Positions 13,201-25,145 of a stretch of DNA of 64,000 nucleotides are shown piece after piece. Under the pieces are notes generated by a model. It saw only the letters and a program-made list of their open reading frames with translations, was not told the origin of the DNA and searched no databases. The stretch covers positions 46,066,001-46,130,000 of the forward strand of contig CM114271.1 of assembly GCA_050084515.1 (NCBI GenBank). Reading direction: 5' to 3'. The stretch is from Blasia pusilla. Taxonomy: Eukaryota > Marchantiophyta > Marchantiopsida > Blasiales. Made by a program: the position numbers and the translations under genes. Numbering within the stretch: position 1 is the first letter of the stretch; the number at the start of each line of letters is the position of its first letter.

Positions 13201-15479
13201 AACAGAGCCAACAAGGTAACTATGCTCAGCAGAGTCTCACTGACAGGCAGAATATTCATCTCCAAATGGCAAGGGAGACCTCCCTTTAAAGACTGCTTTC
13301 GCAGCATGTGTGTCTTTTCTTCTGGAATAGTAATCCCTGCTGTTCCATTTGGAAGTGCCGCGACAGACCCCCATCATTAGACAGTAGAATTCTCCAACAC
13401 TCTTTCATTTACCAAATGAAAGAGTCCAAATTTGAGTGGTCTTGAGGGGGTTGAATTTAGGTGCAGCAGCAAAACATTCACTTACGTGAGTGTCCCTGAG
13501 ATGACAATTCCCACCGCTTCTTCAACTGTGAAAGCAAAGTACCAGAAGAGGGAAATGCTCCCAGTGCAGTTAAAATAGCACCATTCTTCAGATAACTGGC
13601 CAGTAATAGTGACACATCTCATAGTTCATAGAGCAACAGAACAATGTAAATGACCTTGAGAAAATATGTTCTTAAAGAAAGCTCAGGACAACAGTTCAGA
13701 TTTCCTCTGTAGCTGCAAGGTTGCATTTACCTGCTCCAGGTGTGCTGAGAATTGGTGTTAACAAGGAGAGAACTGAACTGAGTGAGGAAGCGCGCTTGAG
13801 GCATGACAGATTCAAAAGAGTATTTAAGAGATATTGACAGCGGTTCATTAACTCACCCGGAAGAATTTATAATTAGAAGACCTCACGGGGTGTTGGAGAG
13901 CTGCAAAGGCCCCCAAGAAAGAGTGGAAAAATCTGTGTGCAGGAATATGAATGACATGCCTTATTTCGAGAGTTCAGTAAGGCATGAAATAATAGGGATA
14001 AGATCTGCTCATACCATGCACACCGCCACCATCCAATACTGGATAAATTTCTCCAATGTGATAATATGATATGGAGAGGTCAAGACTTTTGTAGTCCAAG
14101 AAAGGACTTCTGTGCTGAGGCAATGCTGGAAATTCAGTTCAATGTTATAAACATCAACAAGAGACTGTGGTCATCCCGCCAAGGTCGTTATAAGAAAATG
14201 TAGGAAGGCCACATGAGTCAAGCTCAACAGTCTAATGCAACAGAAGACCAAACATACACCCTCCAGCCTTCAGCCTTCTTACAGAAATTTAAGTTGTTTC
14301 TGGCTCATTATATTTCTGGGTCTACTTGGAGATTCAGAATACCAATACGGGGATCCATCTATTCTCTTAGTGAATGAATCAATTGAGACTCATCAGGACC
14401 CACGAGGGCTATGAGACGCAAAATTTCTTGGGGTTGGGGAAACCAGACTGGCCCAGATACTCTGCACTGCAAATTGACATAGCTGGCTGAACATCATTAT
14501 TCCATTTTACCAATGAGGAGGGAGGGAAGAAGAGCCTCCCCGCAGACCATCCCATGACTACATGCTGAGTATTAAGACCAGAACCAATAGCTTCCCATTC
14601 TGAGTTGTTAAGTACTAAACAATCAACCATACGCTAAGTTAATTTTGATCTTAACCAGGTGAAATTGAGGATTATTATCAGTGATTAAGAGAGCAGAAGC
14701 ACCTCTAGGGGTGATTACTGACTGAGCCCATAACGCTGAAATTAACAGAAGTTCCCTCTACCACACCTAAGACGTTCATTGATATTGATAAACAAGGAAG
14801 GAAGACCAAGCAGCCAGATCTAGCTCCAGACACAAGCAAAAACCAGAAACAAAGAGCCGGTCATTTAATATCAGCCAGTTCACTAGGAAGTAACCCAACA
14901 ACTTAACCACGTCCAAAAATTCAAGGCAGCAGGAGCAAGTGTTATGGTACATAAACATATTCCTTCAGGAAACAACAACTCATGCATCAAATATTTAATT
15001 AAAAACTCATGCCATGAACAATTATGATTAGTATTGTACACAAAGCTCTTTAAATGTGGGAAAACTGCTAAGTAGAAAATGACAGAAGTGCAGGCGATCA
15101 TTTATTTAGTGGTTGTGAAACTGAAAATTTAAATAAGGCATTCGATTGCACAAGGCTGGAGGTTGCTTGCTATCCCAAGCAAGAGGAGGGAGCATCCTGT
15201 GCCAGTCAGAGAAGTTGCAAATAAATCCATCTAAGTTCTTTGAAGAGCAGGAAGGGGAAGAAGGACTTACTGGAGGATCGGTAGGCTGTCAGTCACAGTT
15301 GAATTGCCATTTATTAGCACGGGAATTGTGCCATTGGGGTTTTGTTGGAAAAACTCTGGATCCAAGTTTCTTGCTTTGATGGGGTTTACACTGATTGGCC
15401 AGTAATCTACTCCCTTCTCCTCAAGGGCAATTCGCACCTTCTGACAGTTAAACGACAGAGGATGGTGATATAGCTGCAT
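10232..15479 (-). CDS. TCHQD: TCHQD-class glutathione S-transferase, two coding exons
   Basis: Member of the plant GST class related to tetrachlorohydroquinone dehalogenase. It should use glutathione for conjugation, dehalogenation or peroxide reduction; natural substrates of this class are poorly known. Exon 1 is 15271-15479 (ATG at 15477-15479), exon 2 is 10232-10817 with TGA at 10232-10234. Donor GTAAGTC and acceptor TTTTACAG join with a split Gln codon, giving 264 residues, close to the family length of about 265. The N-terminal thioredoxin fold starts MQLYHHPLS; Ser9 is the likely catalytic residue, and Pro53 in GTIPVL is the cis-proline that positions glutathione. The helical C-terminal domain carries FSMADVVFIPVLARI, the usual GST folding motif. 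A basic, hydrophobic tail (RLRLIVPAVLN) may bind membrane. No frameshift or stop was found, so it looks intact. Upstream 5' UTR exons are likely but unseen. Confidence 0.93.
10818..15270 (-). other. 4.45 kb intron of the GST gene
   Basis: It lies between donor GTAAGTC (rc of 15264-15270) and acceptor TTTTACAG (rc of 10818-10825). It has moderate AT content and only short open frames on both strands, none of them recognisable. I found no transposon protein inside it. An intron this long is unusual for compact moss genomes and more typical of larger fern or lycophyte genomes. Confidence 0.85.
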
Positions 15480-17399
15480 TGTGGCCCCACTACTTGATTT
15501 ACAGAACTATGACCAGAAAGTAGTAGGAGGAAACAGCATTGTCCGTCACCCAACCTCCAGTCAACCTAAAGAATAGCCTTTGCCCCTTGTGTCCTCTCTT
15601 ATACTTGGCAACCTGAAGATCACTCCTCAGCCTCTCCCTGGAAGCTGTACTTCCAACTGGTATTCCCTGGCCAAGGTTGGTTATATCCTTGTTCAGCAAC
15701 TCTGAATGTTTGGAACAAGCTGTCTCAAATAAGAGTTCAAACCCCAAGGTACCAGTAGTTCCATTTCCTTATCCAACTCCTTTCCCAGGACTCCAAGACT
15801 GTTCGTTTGTAGTGTCCTGCACAAACAACAATAAGGTTTAGTACTCTACAATCCATGCAGAAACTATTTCCATATTTCCAACGCCTTGACATGTGACTAC
15901 AACATCTGCAAATCAGAACGGGGTTGAATGTAAGTAAAAACTATGCAATTCTTTCTTGCCCCAGCTTGTTATCTCTCACCTTTACCAAAGTTAACAATTT
16001 GAACCACAGTTTCCCATGACATTCACAAGCTTCAGCATCATTCTCGCTGTCAGGAGTGGTAAGAAAAAACTCTTCCACTTGAGCTATGGTTGTACTAATA
16101 ATCCAGAGAGAACCTTGGATTATTACCACAACCAGGACATCACCTCGGCTGCAATTTTTACAGCAAACGGCTCTCACAACATGGCTAAAATAAGACAACA
16201 AATGACACGAAAGAATGGCACACTGTAGTAAAGAGAACTGAATTATACACACTCCAGCCCAACAGATAAGAAGGTGAGGGCACTGGACAAAAGGTTAACA
16301 AGGATATTGAGGCAAATGGACATGGATAAAAGTAACTTTAGGCAGTCATCTTAAATTTTGGATAACATCTAAAGATGATGTGAACCCTTCCCGCGAGGCA
16401 GTCCACACTTCCAGCCAACTGGCAATCATTGTAAGACTCCAGCAGACTATGAAAAGGTGTGGCTAACTTGGATATGTGTGTTCAAACAGGACTCATTGTT
16501 CCTCTTTCCTTTTTCTTTCCAATTGAAGGCAAGTACCACTAATATGGTGGGGAGCATTCACTCGAACGCCTGCAACATCTTCTAGACCCAATCAATAGTT
16601 GAGACCAAACAGGAAGCTGATCGGTTACAGTGAACCCAGGACAGCATAAAAGCGTATGCCTGACCTTCAGGCTCGTATTGTACAGTCATCTAGCTCCATG
16701 CATAAATGATCGGCGAATGGCATGATGTCCTTCCAACAAGTGCAAATTGAGTGCCGGACCATGATATTGTCCTCTTTGCCAGGAATTATGTCCAGGGAAT
16801 CACTTCCTAAAGCAAAAATGAAACCTCTTCCCTGGCTAAAATTATTCACAGTGGGAGAACACCAAGACTCCTACAAACAATATAATTCACACCAATAGAA
16901 TAAGGCACCAAAATGGAAAAGTTGAAAAGAGCGTAACGTTGCCTATGTCTGCATGTCTCGTAGAATTGAGAAGAAGTCAAGGGGTCAAAAGTTCGTGAGA
17001 TAAACAGATTACACCAATCTGCACATAAGCATAGGAGTCTAAGATAGGCGACCTCATTTGACAAAGCCCGGTATAAGAACTCTCTATTCTGTGAAAGACG
17101 AATCTCCTTTGACGACGAACCAGACAGAAAATCGCATGGATGAATAGCTTTCGAGCGTAGCTGCAGTCAAGATGGGCTCTAGTACGGTGAAGGGAAAGGG
17201 GAACGGGAGTCTCTTCAGTTAAACGACATATCCTGCAGACCCCTGGAAATAAGATGGAGCAACAAAATCTACACAATCCCGACACAGGTGGGAACTCGTA
17301 GTTTTAATGCTAAGTTCAGCGACTGGGGGACAAAACCCTAGAGGTTTTGCTAAATGTCCTTTAGGTGATCCCAATTTACAAGCGAAGTTCCAAAATCAC
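15480..17399 (-). other. 5' flank or 5' UTR intron of the GST gene
   Basis: No coding exon is recognisable. Composition matches the downstream GST intron. The GC-rich, GA-tract region that looks like a promoter begins only 2 kb further upstream, so this stretch could be an intron within the 5' UTR. That is inference; no splice pair was proven. Confidence 0.35.
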
Positions 17400-17949
17400 T
17401 GATTAGAAGCTAGTCGTGTAGAAGTCGATACCTCATCCAAACAGCCTACGGTTGACAGGAAAAGTGGCGTTCCAGAGCAAGTTTAAACCGCGCAATACCA
17501 ACCTTACTCCACGACGAGCCTTCCCGTCTCTTCGGCGATATTAATTGCCGATAAAAGTCCACATGCAAGATGCACGCGAGCATTCTACTGAAACAACCTT
17601 GTCAATATTATCTAAAGCCGGAAGAAAAACGTTAGGACGGGGGGCTGACAGACGACGAGGTGTGTAGTTACCTACGCTCCGGCAGACAAAGCAATCCACG
17701 AAATTGCAGTTCCGGTCTGATCGCCCGTCCGACTGGTGAAACGTCCCGACTGCTCTACGCACACCGCATCTTCAAGACAGGCGCTCATAGACGCCAGAGT
17801 TCCAGTCCGTGCGCTACGATGAGCCCCGTAGACTCATATCCAGCAGGTGGTAATCACGCCTCGCAGAAAGCGCAGCACCATTTGCGTCACCTTCTATGCC
17901 ATGCGAAAACCAGAACCAGTAAACACCTTTGCTGCGTCCTCACACCACC

Positions 17950-17998
17950 GACAACAACAACAACAACAACCACCACCACCACCACTACTACTACTACA
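17950..17998. repeat. Triplet microsatellite (CAA)n(CAC)n(CTA)n
   Basis: Three consecutive triplet runs: about seven CAA, six CAC and five CTA. They produce poly-Thr or poly-Val frames that are not credible proteins. Confidence 0.9.
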
Positions 17999-18127
17999 TC
18001 CCCGACGGCAGCAGCGCTTCGCCTGAGGCTCGTTGACGTTCCAGACACGGTAGCTTCCAAATCCGATCTCACATTTATGACCCCAGATATGCGGCCTGAA
18101 ACTCAGAAACTCCACACAAACACAGCA

Positions 18128-18131
<4 letters not shown>

Positions 18132-18163
<32 letters not shown>
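18132..18163. repeat. (GA)16 microsatellite
   Basis: A pure GA run, CT on the minus strand, within the putative GST promoter island. Confidence 0.9.
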
Positions 18164-18167
<4 letters not shown>

Positions 18168-18763
18168 GAAGAGAGCGATAGACGCTTGCGGAAACGAGCA
18201 GAGACTATTCGCTGGAGTAGCGCGTACAGGTTGGGAGAGATTAGCAAGGGAGAGGCAGAGGGAGAGGAGAGGAAGCGCGTGCTGCGATGACATCAGAACG
18301 GAATGCTTGCAAGCTTCGCTCCAGTGCTGCCCTGCGACTTTTCCACGCCCCTCCACGCCCCTGTGTCTGCTGCTGCTGCAGAGGACAGACAGCGGAGGTG
18401 ACAGCAACTCACTGCGCCGCTGCGGCAGATTTTCTCGTCTCGAACTGCGTACCGCCTTTTTCTTCTCCGGCTTCTCTCGACTCCATCCCGTCAGTCATTC
18501 CACGGACTACGGAATATTCCTTCTTGCTCATTTCCTGTGTTCCCAGATTCCGCTTTGGGACGATTTCAGAGATTCTCATATTCTGCTTCTCGTTTCGTTT
18601 GCTCTGAGACTTTCCCGACGGCGTCGCTGTGGAGACTCACCGGCGCCAACGCCGGTGGGAATCGCAACAATCACACTCGGGTTTAGCATGAGCCTTAAAT
18701 TCACTTTATCCTGCAATTACTTTTCCCACTAATTTCTTTATTTATTGTCGTCGGCTTTATTTT

Positions 18764-19000
18764 GGGAATTATGCCTCTCTCTCTATTACACGCTAACTCG
18801 TGATAAATGAGTAAATAAACAACCAATGGATATTATAAACTTATATATAAAATATATAAGTAAATAAACAGCCATTGGTATTATAAACTTATATATAAAA
18901 AGTATTTCTTTGGAATTATGGCTCTGTGTGTTACACGCTTACTCCTGATAAATAAGTAAATAAATAACCAAGGGATGTTAGCAACTTATTATCTAAAAAG
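18764..19000. repeat. Diverged tandem duplication, period about 147 bp
   Basis: GGAATTATG(C/G)CTCT followed by TACACGCT and GATAAAT(G/A)AGTAAATAAA appears at about 18764 and again at about 18911. Within the first copy a shorter unit, GTAAATAAACA followed by TTATAAACTTATATATAAAA, is itself doubled (18811 and 18860). Confidence 0.75.
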
Positions 19001-20687
19001 AAGTTCTCTCAAAGAAAATAACTCATAGGTATAGTGCGTCTCTTAATCCAAGAGAAAAACAAGGGAGCACGTACTTCTTCTCTCAACTTTAATCTAAACG
19101 ATAATTTGGCGATAATTTCAAGGTTTTTTTTTACTAACCGGACGCGTATATATGTAGAATTGTAGGCGGGTCCTAACTAGCACTAGTGAATATCAGTATT
19201 ATTTTCATATCTTCTTGTACATAACATGTTGAAGATGCAAAATTAAATTTTGAATCATTTCTTATTTTCAAAGTTATGGAGGTAGACATGTGAAATTGCA
19301 TATAGTTGGTGAAGTTACCCTCCCATAATAATATAGATTGGATTGGTTTTATCCACGTGGTAATTTGCTTCTATGTTTTGTACACATCTAAAAAAAGTCA
19401 AAAAATGTCGTTTATGATATCCAGCATGTTTCGTAATCACATTGTTTATGCATTTACTTGTGGACTAAGTTTGATACATTCAAAGAAATACTCAAGTTTG
19501 TAGTGAGATTGTCATAATGAATGGTATCACTAAGGAGTTGCATATACCCAAAAGCAAATTTGAGTATTCAATTTTATTTCTTATCCTCTACAATTATGGG
19601 CATGTTTCATAGTTGTATTACTAGTAACCTCCCTCCTTCCACTTATCATACATACTAGTGTTTATATGCTCATACAATGCACTAGCCAGAGGGGAGAAGA
19701 TGGAGGCACCCTTGAATCCCTACCCTCTTTGGCCACAGACATACATATCCACATTCTCTTAAAGGAAAGAAAGGAACCCCTCTAGCTTCACCACTCCTCT
19801 CCATAATCCCATGGCTTTCCGCATGGGTGTAGGGCTTGGTAAATTCATCCTTCCCCCAACAACCTCATCCTCCATCCTTATCCTCTACATTTCGGAGAAA
19901 CAAATAGTGTCCATCCCTCCCATGAGAGAAAAATGGTTCATCCCTTCTCGTCATCTCCTTCACTATTCTTTTTCTCCTTCCCTCTTAAAAAAAAAAGGGA
20001 CCATTGGGTTTCATCCCTCTTTGGAGAGGATTTGTTCCTCTTCTAAGGAAAGGAACAAATTGTTCCTACATCCATCTACTTGAGTAGGTGGATGCACGAA
20101 TCGAAAGGGAAGGGATGGAGGCTTCCTTTCCTCTTTGTAGGGATATCGAGGATCCATATCTCCCCACCCCATCCGCGTTCATTCCCTCTTCAAAAGAACA
20201 AAGGAGGATGGAGATAGATCTACTAGTTCCACTTCTTCGTCTTTTAGACATTCTCCTCCTCCCCAACTTGTTTGAGTTATTTTGGCTCTTTCAATCCTCC
20301 TTTTAGTATCTTTAATGGATTTTTATTCCAAGTTTGTTTTATCCAATCGAAAGTTTTAACTTTTCAAATATCTATTCATGACACCATCATACACATGACA
20401 TGATAACATATTTGTGATTTAAATGATAACACAACTAATACATATTCTAATAGTCAACATGGGTCATAAGTAAACAACCAAATAATAACCTCTAAGCTTT
20501 GGTTTTCATTTTTTTTACATGGATTTAGATCTTTCCAAAGGCTTGTAATTGTGGAAGGAGGCAAGAGGCTTTTACTTTGGAGAGGGGAGAATGACTTCTA
20601 ATTTGGGGAGGGAAGAAGGGAGTTATCATTTAACTTGATGAGTTAAGGTCTAATTCAAGAGGGTTTGTTACTGAAATCAAAGAGTGA
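19001..20687. other. Intergenic, no gene seen
   Basis: AT-rich DNA. Frames at 19306-19503 and 19811-20306 have no recognisable domain. The segment 19660-20280 is rich in CCTCTTT and GGAAAGG strings that are partly complementary to each other (near 19990 versus 20050-20110), which may be an old inverted repeat. Confidence 0.4.
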
Positions 20688-20759
20688 GATTAGTAAGTTG
20701 CCCATGCAATGCACGGGATCTTACTAATTGTGACTTAGTAAGATCACAACTTACTAATC
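20688..20759. repeat. Nested palindrome, MITE-like
   Basis: Outer arms GATTAGTAAGTTG (20688-20700) and CAACTTACTAATC (20747-20759) are perfect 13-bp inverted repeats. Inside, GATCTTACTA (20717-20726) pairs with TAGTAAGATC (20736-20745). The intervening CCATGCAATGCACGGG is itself near-palindromic. Such compact foldback structure is typical of short non-autonomous DNA elements or their ends. Confidence 0.7.
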
Positions 20760-21649
20760 CCCATTTATTTACGATATGATACGAACATGAGTTAAAGCAA
20801 AAAAGATGAAATAGCAACACCTTGGAATTTTATGCTAATTTTCTCAAATGGGCCTCTCAATAACTCTCTCATTTTACTTCCCCTACTTACAAGCCCCAAA
20901 AGGATTTGAGGCTTTTTCGTTGCTCCATCTCTTAGGATAGACCTTAAATTGGGTCGTATTTACTTTCATAAATTATCAACTGTAGATGTTGAGACTTACT
21001 ATCCCACTCCACTCATTTGTACTTACATTTGTAATTTTGTACTTTGATTTGACACTCATTTGTACTTACATTTGACTAAACTAGTTCTTAGAGGAAGTGG
21101 GGGGGAGTACTTTTAAATATGAAGAGGGAAAGAGTAGATTTATATGTAGAGGGGGGGTGGGGTGTGGAAGTGATTGTTTATTCGGGGAGAGTAGCAGTTA
21201 CTTCTAATTTAGAAAGTGAGGTCCTTCCAAAAAGTTCAATGGAGTAGAGTACTAATTTAAAACATTCCAATTTGGGTAGATGGGCATGCAACCCCCAAGA
21301 GAATCCAAAGGTTGCGGGGGGATTTTAATGGAATGGGACAAAACATTTGTTTACTTTTCTAATTTCCAAGGATCCTTAAAGGATATGCGTTTCTATGTTG
21401 AGAATACGCCATCCCATACAGCCTTTATAGCATCTTTAATGTTTTTATCACAATTATATTAGGGCTAAATTGGCCTCAAAACCATAATTTCAAAATAAAG
21501 AAATACTATACAAACCAAGTATCCTACCCCATATATTCTTCCTTATCCGGACGAGATTGAACTGGGACCCTAATTATTGTTTCTCACGATCGTACAAGAT
21601 GAATGATGAATCGATCATTCCCTTCTTCTAAATAGGAGTTGTTAAGTAG
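20760..21649. other. Intergenic, no gene seen
   Basis: AT-rich with no supported frame. Contains short direct repeats around ACTCATTTGTACTTACATTTG at 21010-21075. Confidence 0.4.
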
Positions 21650-22095
21650 ATTAGGCCAGCAGTAAACGGCGTCGCGAGGCACTAAGTTAAGAACTTAGCC
21701 GGAGGCGCGAGATTACGCACTCCATCTGAACCCCTAATTCTGTCATCCCACGAGCCCAATCACCACAACAACTACGGCGGATCCCGAGACACCCGCCTAT
21801 TTGGCGCCTCTGGGGATCGAGGCCGGGAAGCACGCTGCCGCCGCCCAGGATAAGCGGAGCCGCCTATTTGGCGCCAGAGTGGGTGGAACCCCGATTCTAA
21901 GATGACGATTCAGAAAACCATCCAACTGCTCCTCACTTTTCGGTTCGCTGTTCGGTTGACTTTCTTGGAAGGAAGCGTTCGGTTTCCGTCTCGTGCGCTA
22001 CGGAAGTCGACTCCTCTTTTATCTCCTCTTACTTCTTCCGGAGGTGCGAGTTGCTTTCGAATTCAAATTTTAGTTACCCTCCGGTTGTAATTTTT
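21650..22095 (+). promoter_or_regulatory. Small GC-rich island with two E2F-type sites
   Basis: A sharp rise in GC content between AT-rich flanks. TTTGGCGCC occurs twice, at 21800-21808 and 21867-21875, each inside the longer repeat CGCCTATTTGGCGCC. TTTGGCGC fits the plant E2F/DP consensus TTT(G/C)(G/C)CGC. A short plus frame opens at 21902 (62 codons, no known domain). It could be a promoter remnant of a cell-cycle gene; no downstream gene is visible. Confidence 0.35.
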
Positions 22096-23739
22096 TTCAT
22101 CGGGTAAGGTGGTAAGATATGGGATACATCATAAAATTTTCATATTAAAATATGCTAAAGATAAATTAATGCATTTAATTTCGTTTGGAAATAATTTCTT
22201 TTCTATTCATTTGAAAATGAGAAGTTATCGGTTTTCTAGTGCCTATCTTTCAGTTGATAAAAGAAAATCATTCATTTGATAAAATTTTCCCCAAAATAGA
22301 GATGAAATTTTGCTGCTCCCAAAAAAATTTGAAAATTAAATATAATATGAAATTTTTATTATTATCTTGAAAAATATTTTTTGTGCTGGTATTATGCTTT
22401 TTCATTTTTTCCCAAAATTTGAATCAAGTTTGCCTCGAAACTAAACTTGAATCTGAATTTTTGTAGCAATTTGTTTGGCATGGACCTCTTAAAAATTATT
22501 TTTAAATTTTCAAATGAGAAAATATAATAAAATAAAGGGAGAATTTGGAACTTTGGAATATTTTATTGGGAAATTTTTATATAATTACTCTTACTAATTT
22601 TTTAATTACAAAATAAATCTAAATTTTTTACTTGGCCTTCATTATACTTTCCTGCTAAATATAGGGTAAAATTCATAAAAATTCCACATTTCACTCATTA
22701 GTTGGTCACCAAGATGAGCTAATGCCCTTAATGGTATGATTAGTTCCCCCCTCCCCCCTCCTTTTTGCTCTAAGGATTTCTTAGAACATACATCCCAAAA
22801 GTCACGCCTTTGGTCTACACATGGTAAAGGAAAATAAATCTATCCAATTGATTGTTGCATCCTATTGCTATTTTAATATAAATCTAAGGATTTGAACGAT
22901 CCTAGCAGTTAGGGTAGTTAGGTTAGTGATACTAGTTTGAACGGTATGGAATAATTTAGTCTAATTTTTTTAAGTTATTATTATTATCATCATCATCATT
23001 TTTATTAAGGCCCTTGAAGTACTCATACTTTTTCTCTCTCCATTTAATCTATCCATGTCCTCCAATCTAGTGTAATCATTAATTTCTCCACCCCCCCTCC
23101 TTTCCCCTCTCCCTTTTTCTCAAAGGACAACAAATTGGTTATAGAATATCCTCTTGGATTTTCAAATTCCTCTTCTTTTGATACATGGCCCCTTCAACCA
23201 ATAGGATCGCTCAAATTTGATTTAAGGGATAGTTTAAGTCCTTGGTCACATGTTTATCATAATGACCCATGCAATCCACGATCATCAATTTTGTCTAAAA
23301 GTTTGATGAGAATAAGAGGAATAGTTTTGAAAAGCGGTTGTGATGAATTGGATGAAGATTTGGAAGAAGCGGTTGGTGTTAGAGAATAAACGAAATTAAT
23401 TGTGGTCGTCTAAAAGAGACCTATGATGGCATTCATAAAAAATTTTAGGAAGTTGTTAATGGGATGATGAAAGCTATTTTCTTAGTCACATTCTGAACTT
23501 TTTTTTAATAGTTTTGGAGGTTTTTAGGATGAATTGGTGTGCTAATGTGGTAACCATGGAAGCATCATGGAATGTAGAAGGGTCTTTTGTCACTCACATT
23601 ACAAATTTTAGTTGTATTTTCATTTATTTATGTTGTTTTAGCTCATTCTCATCATGCTTCTACCCACAAAACCTCACACATTGTGTTTTTTTTTTTAAAA
23701 ATCTTAGGTGCTTTGTCATATCTTAGTTAGCCAAAAAGT
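22096..23739. other. Intergenic, no gene seen
   Basis: Very AT-rich DNA with homopolymer runs and a TTATTATTATCATCATCATCA tract near 22976. Frames at 23135-23389 and 23514-23726 lack recognisable domains. Confidence 0.4.
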
Positions 23740-23870
23740 AGAGCTCTACCGCATTGACGACATAGAGAGTCAACTTCATTTTCAGGTGTAACTTCATCAT
23801 GAGATGTCAGATGAGGTTGGCGACATGTTCATTGGATTGGGAACATCGTTTCTAAAAAATCCACTATCTT
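23740..23870 (+). mobile_element. LTR fragment, inverted relative to the adjacent LTR
   Basis: Reverse complement of the first part of the LTR found at 23902-24528. Shared strings include TAGAG(C/T)TCTACC, GACATAGAGAGTCAAC and GTGTAACTTC. It therefore lies in plus orientation beside a minus-oriented LTR of the same family. Confidence 0.65.
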
Positions 23871-23901
23871 AGTCTTTGTCAGCCAGATGCCTCGTTGACC
23901 G

Positions 23902-24528
23902 TGTCGTGCGTATACACATCCCTACATAATCCACATCATTGGTCATATCTACACACCACACAACACCGATCTTCCCCAACCTACGGGTAGATCCACACAT
24001 AAATGAAACATACTCACGCATATATATCGGGACCCCACAACAAAATCAAGTGTAGTAAAAATGGCTCACCCGGCCTAAAACTCCACTCATGAATCTAGAT
24101 CGGCATATCAAACTACATCCACCCTCTACTATGAGGGAATCTGGACGCTAGCACCGTAACTCCTACACACCCACGCACGCCTATGCAAGAGAGGCGCTCA
24201 TAAGGCTCAACATGAGAAAGATGGTTTGAGAAGCCATCCTCCTCACTCTTATACCATTGGGAAGAGCCAAAAGGCTCTTCCCCCAAAAATAGCCCTACCA
24301 ACGGTAACCTGCGTGCACAAGTTACCGGATGAGCGTTGACTCGGTCAACGGGTCACCTGACGGACTAAAACCAAAATAGGGAAATCGCCATAAACGATGT
24401 TCCCTACACAAGAGACCTGCCTCAAACCTCATCCGACATCCCGGAACGAAGTTACACCCAAACAGCCTGTTGACTCTCTATGTCGTCGACGCGATAGAAC
24501 TCTACCTATGTCGAAATAAGATATGACA
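23902..24528 (-). repeat. LTR (3' LTR of the minus-strand element), 627 bp
   Basis: On the plus strand it starts TGTCGTGC and ends TATGACA, giving TGTC...GACA ends. Positions 24043-24528 match 30366-30853. Positions 23902-24040 are repeated at 24531-24670. It contains a perfect 10-bp hairpin GGGAAGAGCC-AAAA-GGCTCTTCCC (24258-24281) and a GTTGAC-TCG-GTCAAC palindrome near 24335, both also present in the other LTR. Confidence 0.8.
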
Positions 24529-24530
24529 GT

Positions 24531-24670
24531 TGTCGTGCACATACACATCACTACACAACCCATATTGTTGGTCACATCTATACACCACAAAAAACCGATA
24601 TTCCCCAACATACAAGTAGATCCACACATAAATGAAACATACTCACGCATATACACTGGGATCTCACAAC
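24531..24670 (-). repeat. Partial LTR (3' end only), tandem to the full LTR
   Basis: Matches 23902-24040 (start TGTCGTGC, shared string ATAAATGAAACATACTCACG). In minus-strand order it lies between the methyltransferase remnant and the full LTR, as expected after recombination between LTRs. Confidence 0.7.
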
Positions 24671-24729
24671 CTCCCCTCTAGTTGGCAGTTGGGTCCCCCC
24701 AACTTCAGATAGCACACACATATGTATCT

Positions 24730-24860
24730 GACAAGATCTACTATCTTATATACATCTAGCACCATCGGTGCCCTCATCCCCGTAACATTGCCACACTACA
24801 GCAACCCGCTGTGGTGATCCCTCTGAAGAGATCTAACACTCTCGTACCGTGCTCCAAACA
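24730..24860 (-). pseudogene. Cytosine-5 DNA methyltransferase, N-terminal fragment (motif I)
   Basis: The minus strand encodes TRVLDLFRGITTAGC; the VLDLF codons lie at 24825-24839. This matches VLDLFGGISTSVA of the 63.1 kb copy and is C5-methyltransferase motif I, which binds S-adenosylmethionine. A little further on, RYIC(V) resembles the QYIYVE of motif II. The catalytic motif IV onwards is gone, replaced by LTR sequence. Its place just after the protease is the same as in the 57-64 kb element. Confidence 0.7.
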
Positions 24861-25145
24861 TACGCATAGCTCCACGTCTGCCTCATGAGCTCATATGCAC
24901 TCCACGCATCTCAACGTTCGTCCCCAACAACAATAAAGAAGCTCTGTACCATGGGAAGAGACACCCATCCTTGCATGTCTCTCCGTGGGACTATCCGCTA
25001 TGGGAATGTCCTCCGCATGTGTGCTCCTCTCCCCAAACCCTCATGATCATCGAACACCACATGTGAATGTTGCCAATGTGGTCACCGTATCCTCACCTGG
25101 TCAACCACCACTACTCTCTACAAACTGCACCGGTAGATGGCTCAC

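Larger units (their letters stand above)
17400..18720 (-). promoter_or_regulatory. GC-rich putative promoter region of the GST gene
   Basis: CpG-rich island between AT-rich DNA, with a 32-bp GA run (CT on the minus strand) and a CAA/CAC/CTA triplet tract. Pyrimidine-rich CT patches on the sense strand are typical of plant transcription-start regions. It lies upstream of the minus-strand GST, the only host gene nearby. Open frames on both strands are low-complexity by-products. The start site is not determined. Confidence 0.4.
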
